Origin: Thecaphora thlaspeos
Taxonomy: Eukaryota; Basidiomycota; Ustilaginomycetes; Urocystidales; Glomosporiaceae
Length of the DNA stretch: 64,000 nucleotides
Direction: 5' to 3'
Assembly: GCA_900291925.1 (NCBI GenBank)
Contig: UWYS01000007.1
Coordinates: forward strand, 1-64,000
Under the pieces are notes generated by a model, which ran no database searches, was not told the origin of the DNA, and saw only the letters and a list, made by a program, of their open reading frames with translations. The position numbers were made by a program, and so were the translations under genes. This document shows positions 42,643 to 52,218 of this stretch, in pieces; position 1 is the first letter of the stretch, and every line of letters starts with the position of its first letter.

Positions 42643-45483
42643 CTACGCCCCGAACACCTCCCTCTTATCGAGCCACCACCTCACGCCTTCCTCCCTCGTC
42701 GCGGCATTGAGCGCCTGCAGCGCCTCAAACGTCTTTTCGCACAGAACGTTCCTATACCCTTTTCCGACGCTTTCCGTCTCTTCCGTTTTGTGTTGGACAA
42801 TGTACCCTTCCACCTTGGAAAGGATCGAGCGGAGCAGTACCAGGTTGACGCACGGGACGCAAGCGATCAGGACGAGTTGCAGCGTGACTCGACGTGGGTA
42901 GATAGCTGCCTTGTCGGCGACGGCAGTGGAACGGGCCGAGGTCGCGGGCGACGGCGACGCAGAGTCCGAGACGCTCTGCAGCAGCTCGGTCCGTGTTGGC
43001 TCAGCAGCGGGATCGGTAGCCGTCAGCTCTGTGCCAGCTCCCGTCCTACCCGTCTCATTCGCCTTGCCCTTGCCGCTGTCGCTCTCCCTCTGCCGCTCGT
43101 CGTCAATCTCCTTGGCCACCCTCTCGACGACCCACCAGCACACCGAGTCGCTCTTGTCCGCCAGCGCAGCGACGACCATGGTGACCGCAAACTCGAGCTG
43201 CGTCTCGTCGAGGCGCGTCGGGTAGCAGCGTATCAGCAGGTCGGTGTAGAACGGCGCGAGGTCAAACATCGACCGCTTCCGGTGCGTGTACACGGCAAGC
43301 GCAACCGAGTGCGCCGACTCGAACGCCTCCCTGTACTGCGTATCCTCGAGGTAGGGGCGGCAGGTGGGGAGGAGGAGCTGTTCGATCACCTCGTCCGGCA
43401 GCGCAGGGAGCAGCTGCTCGGCGACGTCGAGGAAGTAGGTCGAGAGCGAGCGCCGCGCCGAGTTGGTCTCGGTCGCGAGCGACGGCGAGTCGTCGGGCCG
43501 GATGCGCTCCAGCAGCGCAACGCATCCTTCGCCGTCGCGGCCCAGCACGTCGAGCGCAGAGAGGAAGACCTTGCGGTAGACGTCGAAACCATGCGCGCCG
43601 AAGCTCGACGTGATCCAGTAGAGGTGCGAAAATATCTCAAGAATCGACTGGACGATTTGAACGTAGGCCGGCGGCAGGTTCGACGTGTTTGCGGGCGGCC
43701 ATCGGCTTGATGCCGTATCAGAGCCGCTCCGCTCCGGCGCGGGTGGAAAGGTGACGGTGGGCGAGGGACACATCTGCAGGATCGCGTCCAGCAGCGAGTC
43801 GAATGCCATCGTGTACGAGAACAGGAGCGTCTTGAAGATGGTCCACAGCTGCGTCGTGTGGACGCGCGAGGCTTCGGCGATCCCAGCCTCGGCGACGCCG
43901 GCCAGCGGGCTGGAGAGCCAGCTCCGCTCGAGCTCCTTGGCGAGGCGGTCCATCCGCACGAGGATGGGCGCCGTCGCAGCGCAGCCTCGTTGCTGCGAGA
44001 GAGACACGGCGTCATTGTTGTGGTCGACACCAAGCAAGAGCAGGCCCAGGCTTGCTGGGTCCTTGAAGGTAGCTTCGCGGGCGAGCGCCTTGGAAAGCAG
44101 CTTCGAGAGGGGCCCCAGCGATGGGAAGAGCGTCGTCTGCACCAGCCTCTGCGCCCTCTGCACAGTCGTGCAGCCAGGATCGAGCCGCACATCCTTGTCG
44201 TCGGCGTCGATGTGTGCATCCTGCGGAAGGCTCGAGAGGAAGCTGTAGCCGGCCTGGCCAGCATCGTGGCCACTGTCACCGTAGTCAAACAGCGACAGCA
44301 GCGCCTCCGAAGCCACCCTGGCCAGCTGCTCGGTGTTGAGGGCCTGCAGCTTCCTGTCGGGCATCAGCGGTGCTAACTGGGCCGCGAGGAAGAGCGGGAC
44401 GTCCTGGATCTCTTGCACGGCGCGCAGCCTGTCCGACTGCGAGGCGAGAGCGGTGATCTGGGCCGAACCGGCGAGCTGCGCGGTACGCTTCTGGAATTCC
44501 TTCTCCCAGTCGTCTGCCTCGCCATCTTCCGCAGAGCCGGTCGAAGAGGAAGAGGGAGGAGGGTAGCCAGGGATGAAAGCGGCAGCGCCGTCGCGGACGT
44601 CGGATGACTGGCCGCTGAGTGCATCGAGGATCTCTGCCAACGAGACTATCCACTCGTTTTCGACAAAGTCGCGGTAAGGCCTAGTGCGGAGGGCGAGCGA
44701 GGGTGTGGCGCGGAGGGCGGCCATCTCTTCGAGGAGCGACATGTTGCGCCTGCGCCTGCGCTGATCACGCAAGAGGTAGAGCCCCTGCAGGAGTCCCGTG
44801 AGGACGGCGAGGCGCGGGATGGGGAGGCCCCGGGCGGCCTTGTACGACTCTGGCAGTGAGCTCGCCTCAATGTCGGTCATCCCGGCGACAATGGCCTCGA
44901 TCCACAGCTTGAGGGCGCGACGGACCCTCCATCCTGTCGAGCCATCGTTGGAGTCGATGAGCAGCGCGACGCGGCGATCGAAGGCGGCAGCAACGGCGTG
45001 CGAGATTGAAGCGGAGCGAGAGACGAGGAAAGCCGAAAGACTCTGGGGTAATCTGGTTGTGCCTTGCTGCTGCTGAGAAGCGGCGGCTTGATCTTCTGTG
45101 TCGCGTGTGTCGGCTGCGAAGGAGGAGGGAGGGGTGGTCTCTTGACTCTCGGTGGACCACGCTACCTTGCCTTCCTTTTGCGTCTGGCTGCTGTTTGCGC
45201 CTGGCTGTGCTGGGCTGTGGGAAGGCGGGGGAGGAGTCCACATGCAGCCGGAAGCTGTGAGAATGCCGACAAAGTCTGCAACGTGGTCGATCTCGAGCTT
45301 TGAGAGGTAGTATGTGATGGATCCGTATAGAGTGTCTGTGGAGAGGAGGGAGAGGTGTTGTGTGCTGGTTGCCGGGGCCGCGAGGAGGCGACGGAGGGAC
45401 TGGAAGGTAGGGTCATCTACGGGGTCGATGAAGATGGGTTCCTGCTGCGGTGCGGCGGCGGACCGCTTTGTTGATGCAGACAT
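42643..45483 (-). CDS. Pex8-like peroxisome biogenesis protein (tentative)
   Basis: Intronless, 946 residues, almost entirely predicted helix. The stretch LLLPTCRPYLEDTQYREAF followed by ESAHSVALAVYTHRKR, then a PFYTDLLIRCYP segment, resembles what I recall of the C-terminal half of fungal Pex8, as does YWITSSFGAHGFDVYRKVFL. Pex8 links docking and RING complexes on the inner side of the peroxisomal membrane. No C-terminal SKL-type peroxisomal signal is present (it ends in VFGA) and no clear N-terminal PTS2 was seen, which weakens the call. A Ser/Thr/Pro-rich loop lies at about 800-850. The identification comes from remembered motifs only. The gene is divergent from the 45,815 gene. Confidence 0.45.
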   Translation of the reverse strand: MSASTKRSAAAPQQEPIFIDPVDDPTFQSLRRLLAAPATSTQHLSLLSTDTLYGSITYYLSKLEIDHVADFVGILTASGCMWTPPPPSHSPAQPGANSSQTQKEGKVAWSTESQETTPPSSFAADTRDTEDQAAASQQQQGTTRLPQSLSAFLVSRSASISHAVAAAFDRRVALLIDSNDGSTGWRVRRALKLWIEAIVAGMTDIEASSLPESYKAARGLPIPRLAVLTGLLQGLYLLRDQRRRRRNMSLLEEMAALRATPSLALRTRPYRDFVENEWIVSLAEILDALSGQSSDVRDGAAAFIPGYPPPSSSSTGSAEDGEADDWEKEFQKRTAQLAGSAQITALASQSDRLRAVQEIQDVPLFLAAQLAPLMPDRKLQALNTEQLARVASEALLSLFDYGDSGHDAGQAGYSFLSSLPQDAHIDADDKDVRLDPGCTTVQRAQRLVQTTLFPSLGPLSKLLSKALAREATFKDPASLGLLLLGVDHNNDAVSLSQQRGCAATAPILVRMDRLAKELERSWLSSPLAGVAEAGIAEASRVHTTQLWTIFKTLLFSYTMAFDSLLDAILQMCPSPTVTFPPAPERSGSDTASSRWPPANTSNLPPAYVQIVQSILEIFSHLYWITSSFGAHGFDVYRKVFLSALDVLGRDGEGCVALLERIRPDDSPSLATETNSARRSLSTYFLDVAEQLLPALPDEVIEQLLLPTCRPYLEDTQYREAFESAHSVALAVYTHRKRSMFDLAPFYTDLLIRCYPTRLDETQLEFAVTMVVAALADKSDSVCWWVVERVAKEIDDERQRESDSGKGKANETGRTGAGTELTATDPAAEPTRTELLQSVSDSASPSPATSARSTAVADKAAIYPRRVTLQLVLIACVPCVNLVLLRSILSKVEGYIVQHKTEETESVGKGYRNVLCEKTFEALQALNAATREEGVRWWLDKREVFGA

Positions 45484-45814
45484 GGTGGGAGGGTGTGATG
45501 GTCGTGGTCGGAACGGACGAAGGGGGAAGGCGACGCCCGCTTGGTTCCGGCCCAGCTAGCCGGCGAGACGACCGTTTCACGCAACGTGCAACGGCGCGCG
45601 GCCAAGCGGTCCGGGAGCCTGGCGCATGTCCGAAAGCCGAGCCCGGCCACTGTTCCACCTTTTGACGCGTTGATTTTTACCTCGATTTCTGGAGGCTTAG
45701 CTCGTTGCTTCGTCCCGTCGTCCCTTCCACATTCGCCTTCACCCTCGGGCGACCAACCGACCAACCGTCCAGCACCACCGCCAGTCACCCTCACACCTCT
45801 TCGTTCCAGTCAAG
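45484..45814. promoter_or_regulatory. Divergent promoter region, Pex8-like / 45,815 gene
   Basis: 331 bp between divergent start codons. The half next to the plus-strand gene is pyrimidine-rich. No known site recognised. Confidence 0.4.
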
Positions 45815-47324
45815 ATGCCACAGTCAAACGGCTCGCCCTTTTCCTCACCGGGCGCAGGAAAGGCAGCCAACGTCCTCTCGCCCTTCAAAAACAGCCAGAA
45901 CGCAGCAACCTTCCTCGCCGCCGCCGCCAAAGCCGGCGCTGCCTCCCCCTCCCCCTCCTCCTCCTCTTCCTTAGCAACAGCCGCTCCATCTGGAAAGAAG
46001 GCCAATCTCCACAACCTCACTTCGTCTCCCAAAACCGCAAAGCCCTCCACCTCTTCAGTAGGCAATGGAGGTGGAGGCGGAGGCAGCAGCAGTGGGAACC
46101 GCTCCATTTCCGGCTCTTCGTCGCCCTACAACCAGCGGATCGCCAGCCTGGCAGCCGCAGCGACAGGACACGGTGTACCCGAATCGCCCCTCTTTCCGCG
46201 CGAGCAGGAGACGACGTACCACCGCAAGCTCAGGACGTTGCTGCAGCGGTACGCCGTCCAGGCAGAGGCTTGGGAGGAGGTCGTCACGTACGATGGCCTC
46301 AAGTACGCAAAGCAGGCCGTAGATGCTTGGGAGGATCTAGAGTGAGTTCCCTCGGCAGTCCGCACGACCGGCTCTGACTGTGACCGAAACTCACCAGTTG
46401 TACACTGACGTCGGATTCTTTCGCATCACCTTCTGATGCCCCTGCAGATCAGCAAAGAACCTAGGGTCGAGATCGGTCTTGGCAGCGCCGCGCGCCAGAC
46501 AGTGGAAGGCAGCAACGACAAACACGGTCCTCCCAGCTTCGCACGATCCAGTCACCGGTCCAGGCGGACTCAAGGAGCGCAGGATGGCCGATGCCCTCCT
46601 CGCGATAGAAAAGGCAGAAGTCGGCCTCAACGACGTCACCACAAGCCTGGTGAGTGCGAGCGCAGTCTTCAGAGCGCTTCTCGCTTCCTCCCCCTTTTGT
46701 GCTCTGCTGAGGTGTTTCCTTCGACGTGCGACCTCGAAAACAAACAGGAAAGACACCTGGCCAAGATCGTGCAGACCAGCGACGCCATCGCCGCGCTCCT
46801 ACCGGAGGTGGCCAAGGCCAAGGGTCTCGAGTTTGCCTTTGAGGAGCCAATGTGGGGGACGTGGCCGTTGGAACGCTTCGGTGAGTGACAGCGGTCAGCC
46901 TGGTCGTACAAGTCCGCCGGGAAAGGCAGTCTCGTTCACACGCTCGTCATTCCCTCTGCTCCCCTTTCCCATCGCCGCTCCCTTCGTCTTGACTCGGCTC
47001 GACTTGACAGTCTCACACGTGACAGCCATCACACCTTCCTACGTCCTATCGACTTCGCACTTCTCCCTCCTGGTCCCAATCCTTCTGCGTGCCAAAGCGT
47101 CGAACGTACCGTCGTCGACTGCACCCAACCGCATCTCCAAGGCGAGTTTCGCCAGAGAAGATGCATCCGCCCAACGGGACGGCAAGGCGAGCGATCCCAA
47201 CGCGCATCGGCGCAAAGCCTTTGAAGACTGGATCGCCCTGCCGTACCTCGAGACAAAGGGACAGGGGAGCATTGCTGGTCTAGAAGCCGTCTGTCGTGTC
47301 GAGGTTGGGAGATATGTAGAGTGA
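45815..47324 (+). CDS. Conserved-looking protein of unknown function
   Basis: Four exons: 45815-46341, 46448-46649, 46748-46880 and 47011-47324, giving 391 residues; every junction keeps the frame and three of the donors are GTGAGT. I do not recognise the family. Residues 1-110 are Ser/Ala/Gly-rich. A structured part follows: YHRKLRTLLQRYAVQAEAW then YDGLKYAKQAVDAWEDL, a possible coiled coil ERHLAKIVQTSDAIAALLP, an aromatic segment EEPMWGTWPLERF, and a C-terminal part beginning VSHVTAITPSYVLSTSHFS. No signal peptide, membrane helix or known catalytic motif is visible. The 3' end is convergent with GNA1, 77 bp apart. Confidence 0.7.
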
Positions 47325-47401
47325 GGTGAATATCATCGTTGCTTCGGATGTCGTGTGATTGTCTCTAAGCATGTCGTGTCTTCTACTGGGCTGGAACGTC
47401 T

Positions 47402-48212
47402 CTAGACGCGATACTTTGCCATCTCTACGCCGGCGTTCTTGTAGCCGCACTTTTCGTAGAAGGCTAGCAGTGGTGTGCGGTGGGTACGTGGATGGATGTG
47501 CGCCAACGTGGAGGTGAAGGGCGAAAGAGGATGGGATCGAGTCGACAGAAGGATCATCGAGCCGCAAGCCGGTCAGTCGAACCGTCAGTCAGACAGCCGT
47601 CGATGGACACTCCTCCGCATCGCCTTCCTGCTGGTACCACGAACTCACCTTCGTTCTCGACACTACAATCGAGAATCACCTTATAACACCTGACGGCTTC
47701 ACCGATAGCGGTGAGGATTTCAATGATCATCTTTCCGAGGCCCTTTCCTTGACCATCCTTGTGCACGACGATATCCTCGATATGTCCGACGATGCCGTTG
47801 CCGCGGAGGAATTTGAGCTCAATAAAGATGGTTCCTAGCGCTACGATGCGGTCGGTGGAGGTGTCAAGAAAGACGATGGGGTAGTATGTGTTTGGGATGG
47901 AGAGAAGGTGGGCGAAACGGTCGGACCACGCTTCCACGCCGACGTCGGGAGCTTTCGTCAGGTCGGCGAGGACGGCGAGGTGGCCTCGAGCATAGTCGGT
48001 CGAAGAGAGGGGCCGGACCTGCGTGATGAGAGAATCAGCCGAGCGGGAAAGGGGGAGGGTAATCAGCGAGGGGGGCACATAAGGACGGACGAAGGGAAAG
48101 GGGGCCGGGGTAGACTTACGTGGAGACCGGCTGGGAGCTTGTGCTTGAATGCTTGCGGGATGAGTGCAGCGTCAAAGGCGAGCTTGAGGTCGGAGTCTGG
48201 CGTGAGGGGCAT
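47402..48212 (-). CDS. GNA1: Glucosamine-6-phosphate N-acetyltransferase
   Basis: Three exons: 48212-48120, 48018-47649 and 47463-47402, giving 174 residues; introns of 101 and 185 nt. It makes N-acetylglucosamine-6-phosphate in the UDP-GlcNAc pathway, feeding chitin and glycan synthesis. The GNAT fold is clear: FIELKFLRGNGIVGHIEDIVV, the acetyl-CoA loop DGQGKGLGKMI, and the C-terminal FYEKCGYKNAGVEMAKY, typical of Gna1. The last exon is short (19 codons plus stop) and is reached only by splicing; the unspliced frame stops earlier. The gene is divergent from the AIM18-type gene. Confidence 0.93.
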
Positions 48213-48545
48213 GTTGTGCTGCGGTGGCGGATGGAAAGGAATGACGTCGGTGATGGTGGACGGGAGGCGGCAAGAGGAGGAGGAGGGGAGGAGAGGATGG
48301 CGACGTGGTGTTGGTTGGTGTGTTGGTGTTGGTGTGGCGCTGCGCTGCGCTGGCCCGTGCTGGCCAGGGCAGGGCGTGCGTGGCTTGGCTCCACTTTGTT
48401 ATTTTTCTTTTATTTCTCTTCGAGCGAATTGCTGCTCGCAACGCGCGGATCCTCTCTTCTTCCGGTCCTCTTCTCTTTCCCTCCCCCTCCGCCATCTAAC
48501 CTCGCCTCGCCTCTCCTCGCCGCCTTCGCCGTACCACCCACGACC
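48213..48545. promoter_or_regulatory. Divergent promoter region GNA1 / AIM18-type gene
   Basis: 333 bp between divergent start codons, with a GTTGGTGTGTTGGTGTTGGTG repeat-like stretch near 48,305 and a pyrimidine-rich leader on the right. No known site recognised. Confidence 0.4.
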
Positions 48546-49727
48546 ATGAGCGCACCCCGAATCGCCTCCAGCCTCTTCGGACAGGGCCGTACAGCCGGCC
48601 TCTCCGCCCTCCGCCGTGCTGCGTTCAACAGCTCCCGCCCCGCGTGCCGCTACCACTCCACACGGAGCCGTCCCTCGGACGCTGGCGCGTCGTTCGGCCT
48701 CGTTTCGACCGTGACCGCATCCCTCAGCCTGGTCGCAGTCTACGCTTACTACTCGAGTCGCTCTTCCCCCATCCACCTCGAAGCAGTCGCAGCGCCCAAC
48801 CACCTCTCCCTCCCCAGCTCGTCTCAAATGGTTGTCGACGGCGATACCTATCAGGCTCTCCCTCTCTACCTCCCCACGCCCGCCTCACCGCTGCCGGCGG
48901 GTACGGGAAAGCTGAAGCTGGTAGGCCTGGGAGTGCGTACCGTCTCGTTCCTCAGCGTTCGTGTCTACGTCGCTGCTTTCTACGTTGACGAGCACAGGCT
49001 ACAGCAGCTCGCGGCGGCAGACGGGGGCGATAGCATCGAGAAGAAGGTCAAGGCGCTCATCGACGACGGGGCTGTTTGTGCTATCCGGATCGGTGAGTTT
49101 TCGCTTCGGCGCGATGTGCTACGAATTGGACGCCGTCGCGTTGCTGATAGCGTCTCTTCTGTCGGCCTCTTCCCTGGGCCCTTCGCCACAGTCCCTGTGC
49201 GATCGACCGACTTTGCGCACCTGCGGGACGGATTTGTGCGTGCGCTCCAGGGTCGTCTGAAGAAGGCTCTGAAGGACTCTACCATCGTCTCTGGATCCGA
49301 CTCGGAGGAGGCCTTCTCGCGTGGCGTATCGGCTGTCAAGGAGGCGTTCCCGCGCGGCTCGGTGCCAAAGGGATCGGCGCTCGACCTGATCCTGCTGCCG
49401 ACCGAGCGTGGGGCGAGCCTACACTTTGAGTACGATGGCAAGTCGTTTGGCTCTGTCGCCGGCGGAGAGGGCGAGAAGGGGTTCAGCGTGGCGAGGGAGC
49501 TGGCGTTGGCGTACTTTAGCGAAAAGGGCGAAATTAGTGCAAAGGTGAGTGCTAGAGTTGGGTCGCTGTCGTGTGTTGGATGGCTGCGTGACGGGTGACT
49601 GAGGGTTGTGATTGCTTTCATGGACGTACTATCACGCGTGGTACTTGGCCATGCTGTGTGACGCTCACGGTGGCAACAGTTGAAGAAGTCGGTCGAGCAA
49701 GGTCTGGCGCAGGCTGCGGACGTGTAG
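48546..49727 (+). CDS. AIM18/AIM46-type mitochondrial chalcone-isomerase-like protein
   Basis: Three exons: 48546-49092, 49192-49544 and 49680-49727, giving 315 residues. The N-terminus is an Arg/Ser-rich mitochondrial presequence ending near CRYHSTRSR, followed by a hydrophobic segment (VSTVTASLSLVAVYAYY). The chalcone-isomerase-like fold shows in KLKLVGLGVRTVSFLSVRVYVAAFYVDE and GSALDLILLPTERGASLHFEYDGK. In yeast Aim18 and Aim46 bind heme and are mitochondrial; no plant-type isomerase activity is implied. Intron 1 is 99 nt without an in-frame stop, so an unspliced product would stay in frame but carry 33 extra residues. The last exon gives only 15 residues. Confidence 0.88.
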
Positions 49728-49926
49728 CTTGCATGGCTGTTGTAAAGCTGACGGAACAGAGGTGGAACGAGTCAGAGGTGAGTCAATGCTCTTGCGCTCC
49801 TGGATGGACCAAGGCAGCGTCGCCGCCGGGGGTTTGAACAGGCATGGGCGCAGGGCTTGACGAGGCGGTCATTAGAGGTTACGTATGGAGTGACTCGGTC
49901 GTGTAAACTACAGTAAGCTACTACTA

Positions 49927-49997
49927 ACGCGTTTCCCTGGGAATCCGGCCTCGAAATCTACTCGTCGGCCTTCCTCACCACCACCACCCTTGCCGTC
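49927..49997 (+). repeat. Left inverted repeat of element B
   Basis: 71 bp identical to the inverse complement of 50315-50385. Confidence 0.92.
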
Positions 49998-50314
49998 TTC
50001 TTTGACGGCAAGGAAGGCAGCATCAAGCAAGGCAAAGGGCAAAGCCAAAGCGGCTGATGTTGCGCAACCACCCCCTCTAGCACCTGCTGAGCCTGCAGAG
50101 TCACTGCCAGCACCACCCCAACTTGCTGTTGATCCTGCTTCTGCTGGACCAAGCTCTCTTGCCTTGTATGACCCCCTGGCTCCTCTTCCCCAACCCATTT
50201 GGCAGCAGTTCTGGACCAGGCAAGCAAAGCTGAGCATGTACTATTTGCAGCAAGTGTTGAACTGATTGCAGTGCTTGTCTGGTGTGCTTGATAGAGTGCA
50301 GATGGTGTAGCAGT

Positions 50315-50385
50315 GACGGCAAGGGTGGTGGTGGTGAGGAAGGCCGACGAGTAGATTTCGAGGCCGGATTCCCAGGGAAACGCGT
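50315..50385 (-). repeat. Right inverted repeat of element B
   Basis: 71 bp identical to the inverse complement of 49927-49997. Confidence 0.92.
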
Positions 50386-50424
50386 TAAATGACTCGTTTC
50401 GATTGGCCGGCTGGTTACAGCTTG

Positions 50425-50955
50425 GAGATGTCTACGAATGATACGTTTCTAGTGCCATGGCGGCACAATCATGCCTGTACGTCCCCGCTCCCCCCCTCGC
50501 CCCTTTTCCTGCCTCATCTTCTTCTTCACCCAATCCCTCTCCTAACACCCACGCCATTCCTCCTGCCCCTTCTTCTGCACAGTTGAAACTTCCTTGGAGG
50601 CGTCTTCCCACTCTTCTCCGCTGGCATGTACCACCAACTCACACCACGAATCGCCTCGACCGTCCTAGCCTCTCTAGCCGCTGTACTTGGATGTGTACCT
50701 TTTCTCCTCTTTCACTTTGGTGATAGGATAAGAAAACATTCCAAGGCTGCTATGGCTTTGCAGAGGGAGGAACAGTTGACAAAGAAGTTTTTCGAAAAGG
50801 AGGAAGAAAATAGATTGGCTGGAGAGTTGAAAAGGGAAAAGAGAAGGAAGATGCAACAACATACAGAGCAGCAGGAGGAGCAGCAGGGAGAAGAGGAGGA
50901 GGAGACGTATAGGAGTGAAAATGGTAATCAAGACGGACAAAGGAGACGGATATAG
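50425..50955 (+). pseudogene. MFS transporter C-terminal remnant with two in-frame TGA codons
   Basis: Two exon remnants remain: about 50425-50476 (ending SSAMAAQSC before a GTACGT donor) and 50583-50955 (NFLGGVFPLFSAGMYHQL, a last membrane helix VLASLAAVLGCVPFLLF, then a Glu/Lys-rich cytoplasmic tail). This matches the last two membrane segments and tail of fungal DHA1-type major facilitator drug or polyamine transporters. The frame is interrupted by TGA at 50439-50441 and at 50584-50586. Both stand where the family has Arg, consistent with CGA to TGA changes. Everything upstream of the penultimate helix is missing; element B ends about 40 bp before the homology begins. No functional protein is expected. 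Confidence 0.65.
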
Positions 50956-51846
50956 AGGCGGCTAGGAGAGGCGATACGTTGACGAGAATCAGATCGTCCT
51001 CGTGCGACTGTAACACCCTAGGCGGTTTTCCTTCTTTCAGTATCTCCTAACCTTTCCCTCTGCTGCTTCTCTCTCTCTCTCACACACACACACCTCTCTC
51101 TAATACACACGATACAAGGTACCATTGACAATCTAATCTGATTTTTACTCTCATCGACACACAAAGGCATTCTATACCATCCTCTTTTCTTCCACTGAGG
51201 CATCCGAAAGTCTCCAACCCCTTTCATCACCAAAAAGCATCCTTCGGAGGGGGGAAAAGCAATGTTCCTGTTCTCCGAAATCCGCCATGGCAACCAGGTA
51301 AAACGTACAACCTACCCCGGCCATTCCGCCGAGCAAGTTGGCTATGCGTTGCCACCGTGCTGGCGGGACGTTTTCGTTCTTCGTTACTCGACGGAAGAAT
51401 TTGGCCGATTGCGAAGAAGATGAAGGACGAGAGGAGGATGATGGTGGAGAGGATGGGTGGAGATGCGATTGAGGCGCTGTCCAGACGCTTGGTTCGTCGA
51501 TGGGCGAGGCGAGGTGCGGTGACGAGGAGGTCGTTTTCGGACAGGTGCTCCCGTCGATTTCTGCGTTGCGGCGCGCGATGGGCGTCGAGCGCTGTAGAAA
51601 GGCGGAGAGTGATACGATAAAGATAGCGACACCTCAGTTATCCGTCGACTCCATAGGCTATGCGCAGCGCAAGACTAGGTTTGCAGAAGGAAGGCAGGGT
51701 CGATGCGAGATCGAGGAGCTGTGTGCGGGCATGTGTCTACACCTCAAGCCCTCAAGCCCTCACGCCGTCCGCCGCGCACCTCTTTCAACTCATCCCTCGA
51801 TCCCGGACCGACCCCTCACCTCGTTCGCCCCAAGTTGCCTGCGCCG
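50956..51846. other. Mostly gene-free stretch with CT/CA microsatellite
   Basis: 891 bp between the MFS remnant and the bL9-BolA stop. A (CT)n(CA)n microsatellite lies at about 51,069-51,092. A weak minus-strand reading frame is listed separately. Confidence 0.4.
51172..51324 (-). CDS. Possible short ORF, 50 residues, unidentified
   Basis: From the only suitable ATG at 51,324 the frame gives MAGVGCTFYLVAMADFGEQE and continues to a stop at 51,172. It stays open upstream without ATG to about 51,637 (..FFRRVTKNENVPPARWQRIANLLGG), so it could be the last exon of a spliced gene. The first 17 residues could form a membrane helix. No family was recognised and no splice junction could be fixed; it may be chance. 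Confidence 0.22.
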   Translation of the reverse strand: MAGVGCTFYLVAMADFGEQEHCFSPLRRMLFGDERGWRLSDASVEEKRMV

Positions 51847-52218
51847 CTAGTTGCTGCTCACATTGGCTCTCTCTACCTCCTTCCGTGTCTTGGTCCTGAG
51901 GCTGAGCGCGTGTAGGCCCCTGTCGAACTCGTCCGACAGGAGAGCATTGACGGCGCGATGCCTCTTGATCTGCGTCATCCCCTCGAACGCATCACTGATA
52001 ACCTCGATGTAGAAGTGCGTCTCGCCGTTGCCACCACCCTGCGCGGCCATGGCGGCGTGGTGTGCGTGCTTGCTCGAGTCGTTTCGGATCGTGACTTCGG
52101 CGGGGGCAAAGGCGCTTTCAATCTTGGAGCGCATCGAGGTCTCCATGCCCGTAGGCTGGGCGGCACGGCGCGAGGCCGACGTGGAAAAGGAGCGCGTGCC
52201 GGTAGGTGCAGCGGACAT
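51847..52218 (-). CDS. BolA-like protein, possible separate product from internal ATG
   Basis: 123 residues if translation starts at 52,218. It begins with its own mitochondrial-type presequence (Arg/Ser-rich, no acidic residues for about 25 positions), then the BolA fold with KHAHHAAM, the conserved IEVISDAFEGM and the IKRHRAVNALL helix containing the cluster-ligand His region. It is the C-terminal part of the fused frame; there is no separate stop or obvious promoter except exon 3 and its preceding intron. Confidence 0.6.
   Translation of the reverse strand: MSAAPTGTRSFSTSASRRAAQPTGMETSMRSKIESAFAPAEVTIRNDSSKHAHHAAMAAQGGGNGETHFYIEVISDAFEGMTQIKRHRAVNALLSDEFDRGLHALSLRTKTRKEVERANVSSN

Larger units (their letters stand above)
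49927..50385. mobile_element. Nonautonomous MITE-like element with 71-bp perfect inverted ends (element B)
   Basis: 459 bp flanked by TA on both sides (49925-49926 and 50386-50387). The 71-bp ends (49927-49997 and 50315-50385) are perfect inverted copies starting ACGCGTTTCCCTGGGAA. Those bases differ at one position from the ends of element A at 26,650, so both belong to one pogo/Fot1-type family. The interior has no transposase motif. Perfect ends imply recent insertion. It lies just upstream of a decayed MFS transporter fragment. Confidence 0.85.

Noticed and set aside
49990..50265. 91-codon open frame inside the MITE-like element
   Set aside because: It lacks an ATG start (it opens with a TTG), is Ala/Pro/Lys-rich, overlaps an inverted repeat and shows no transposase motif.
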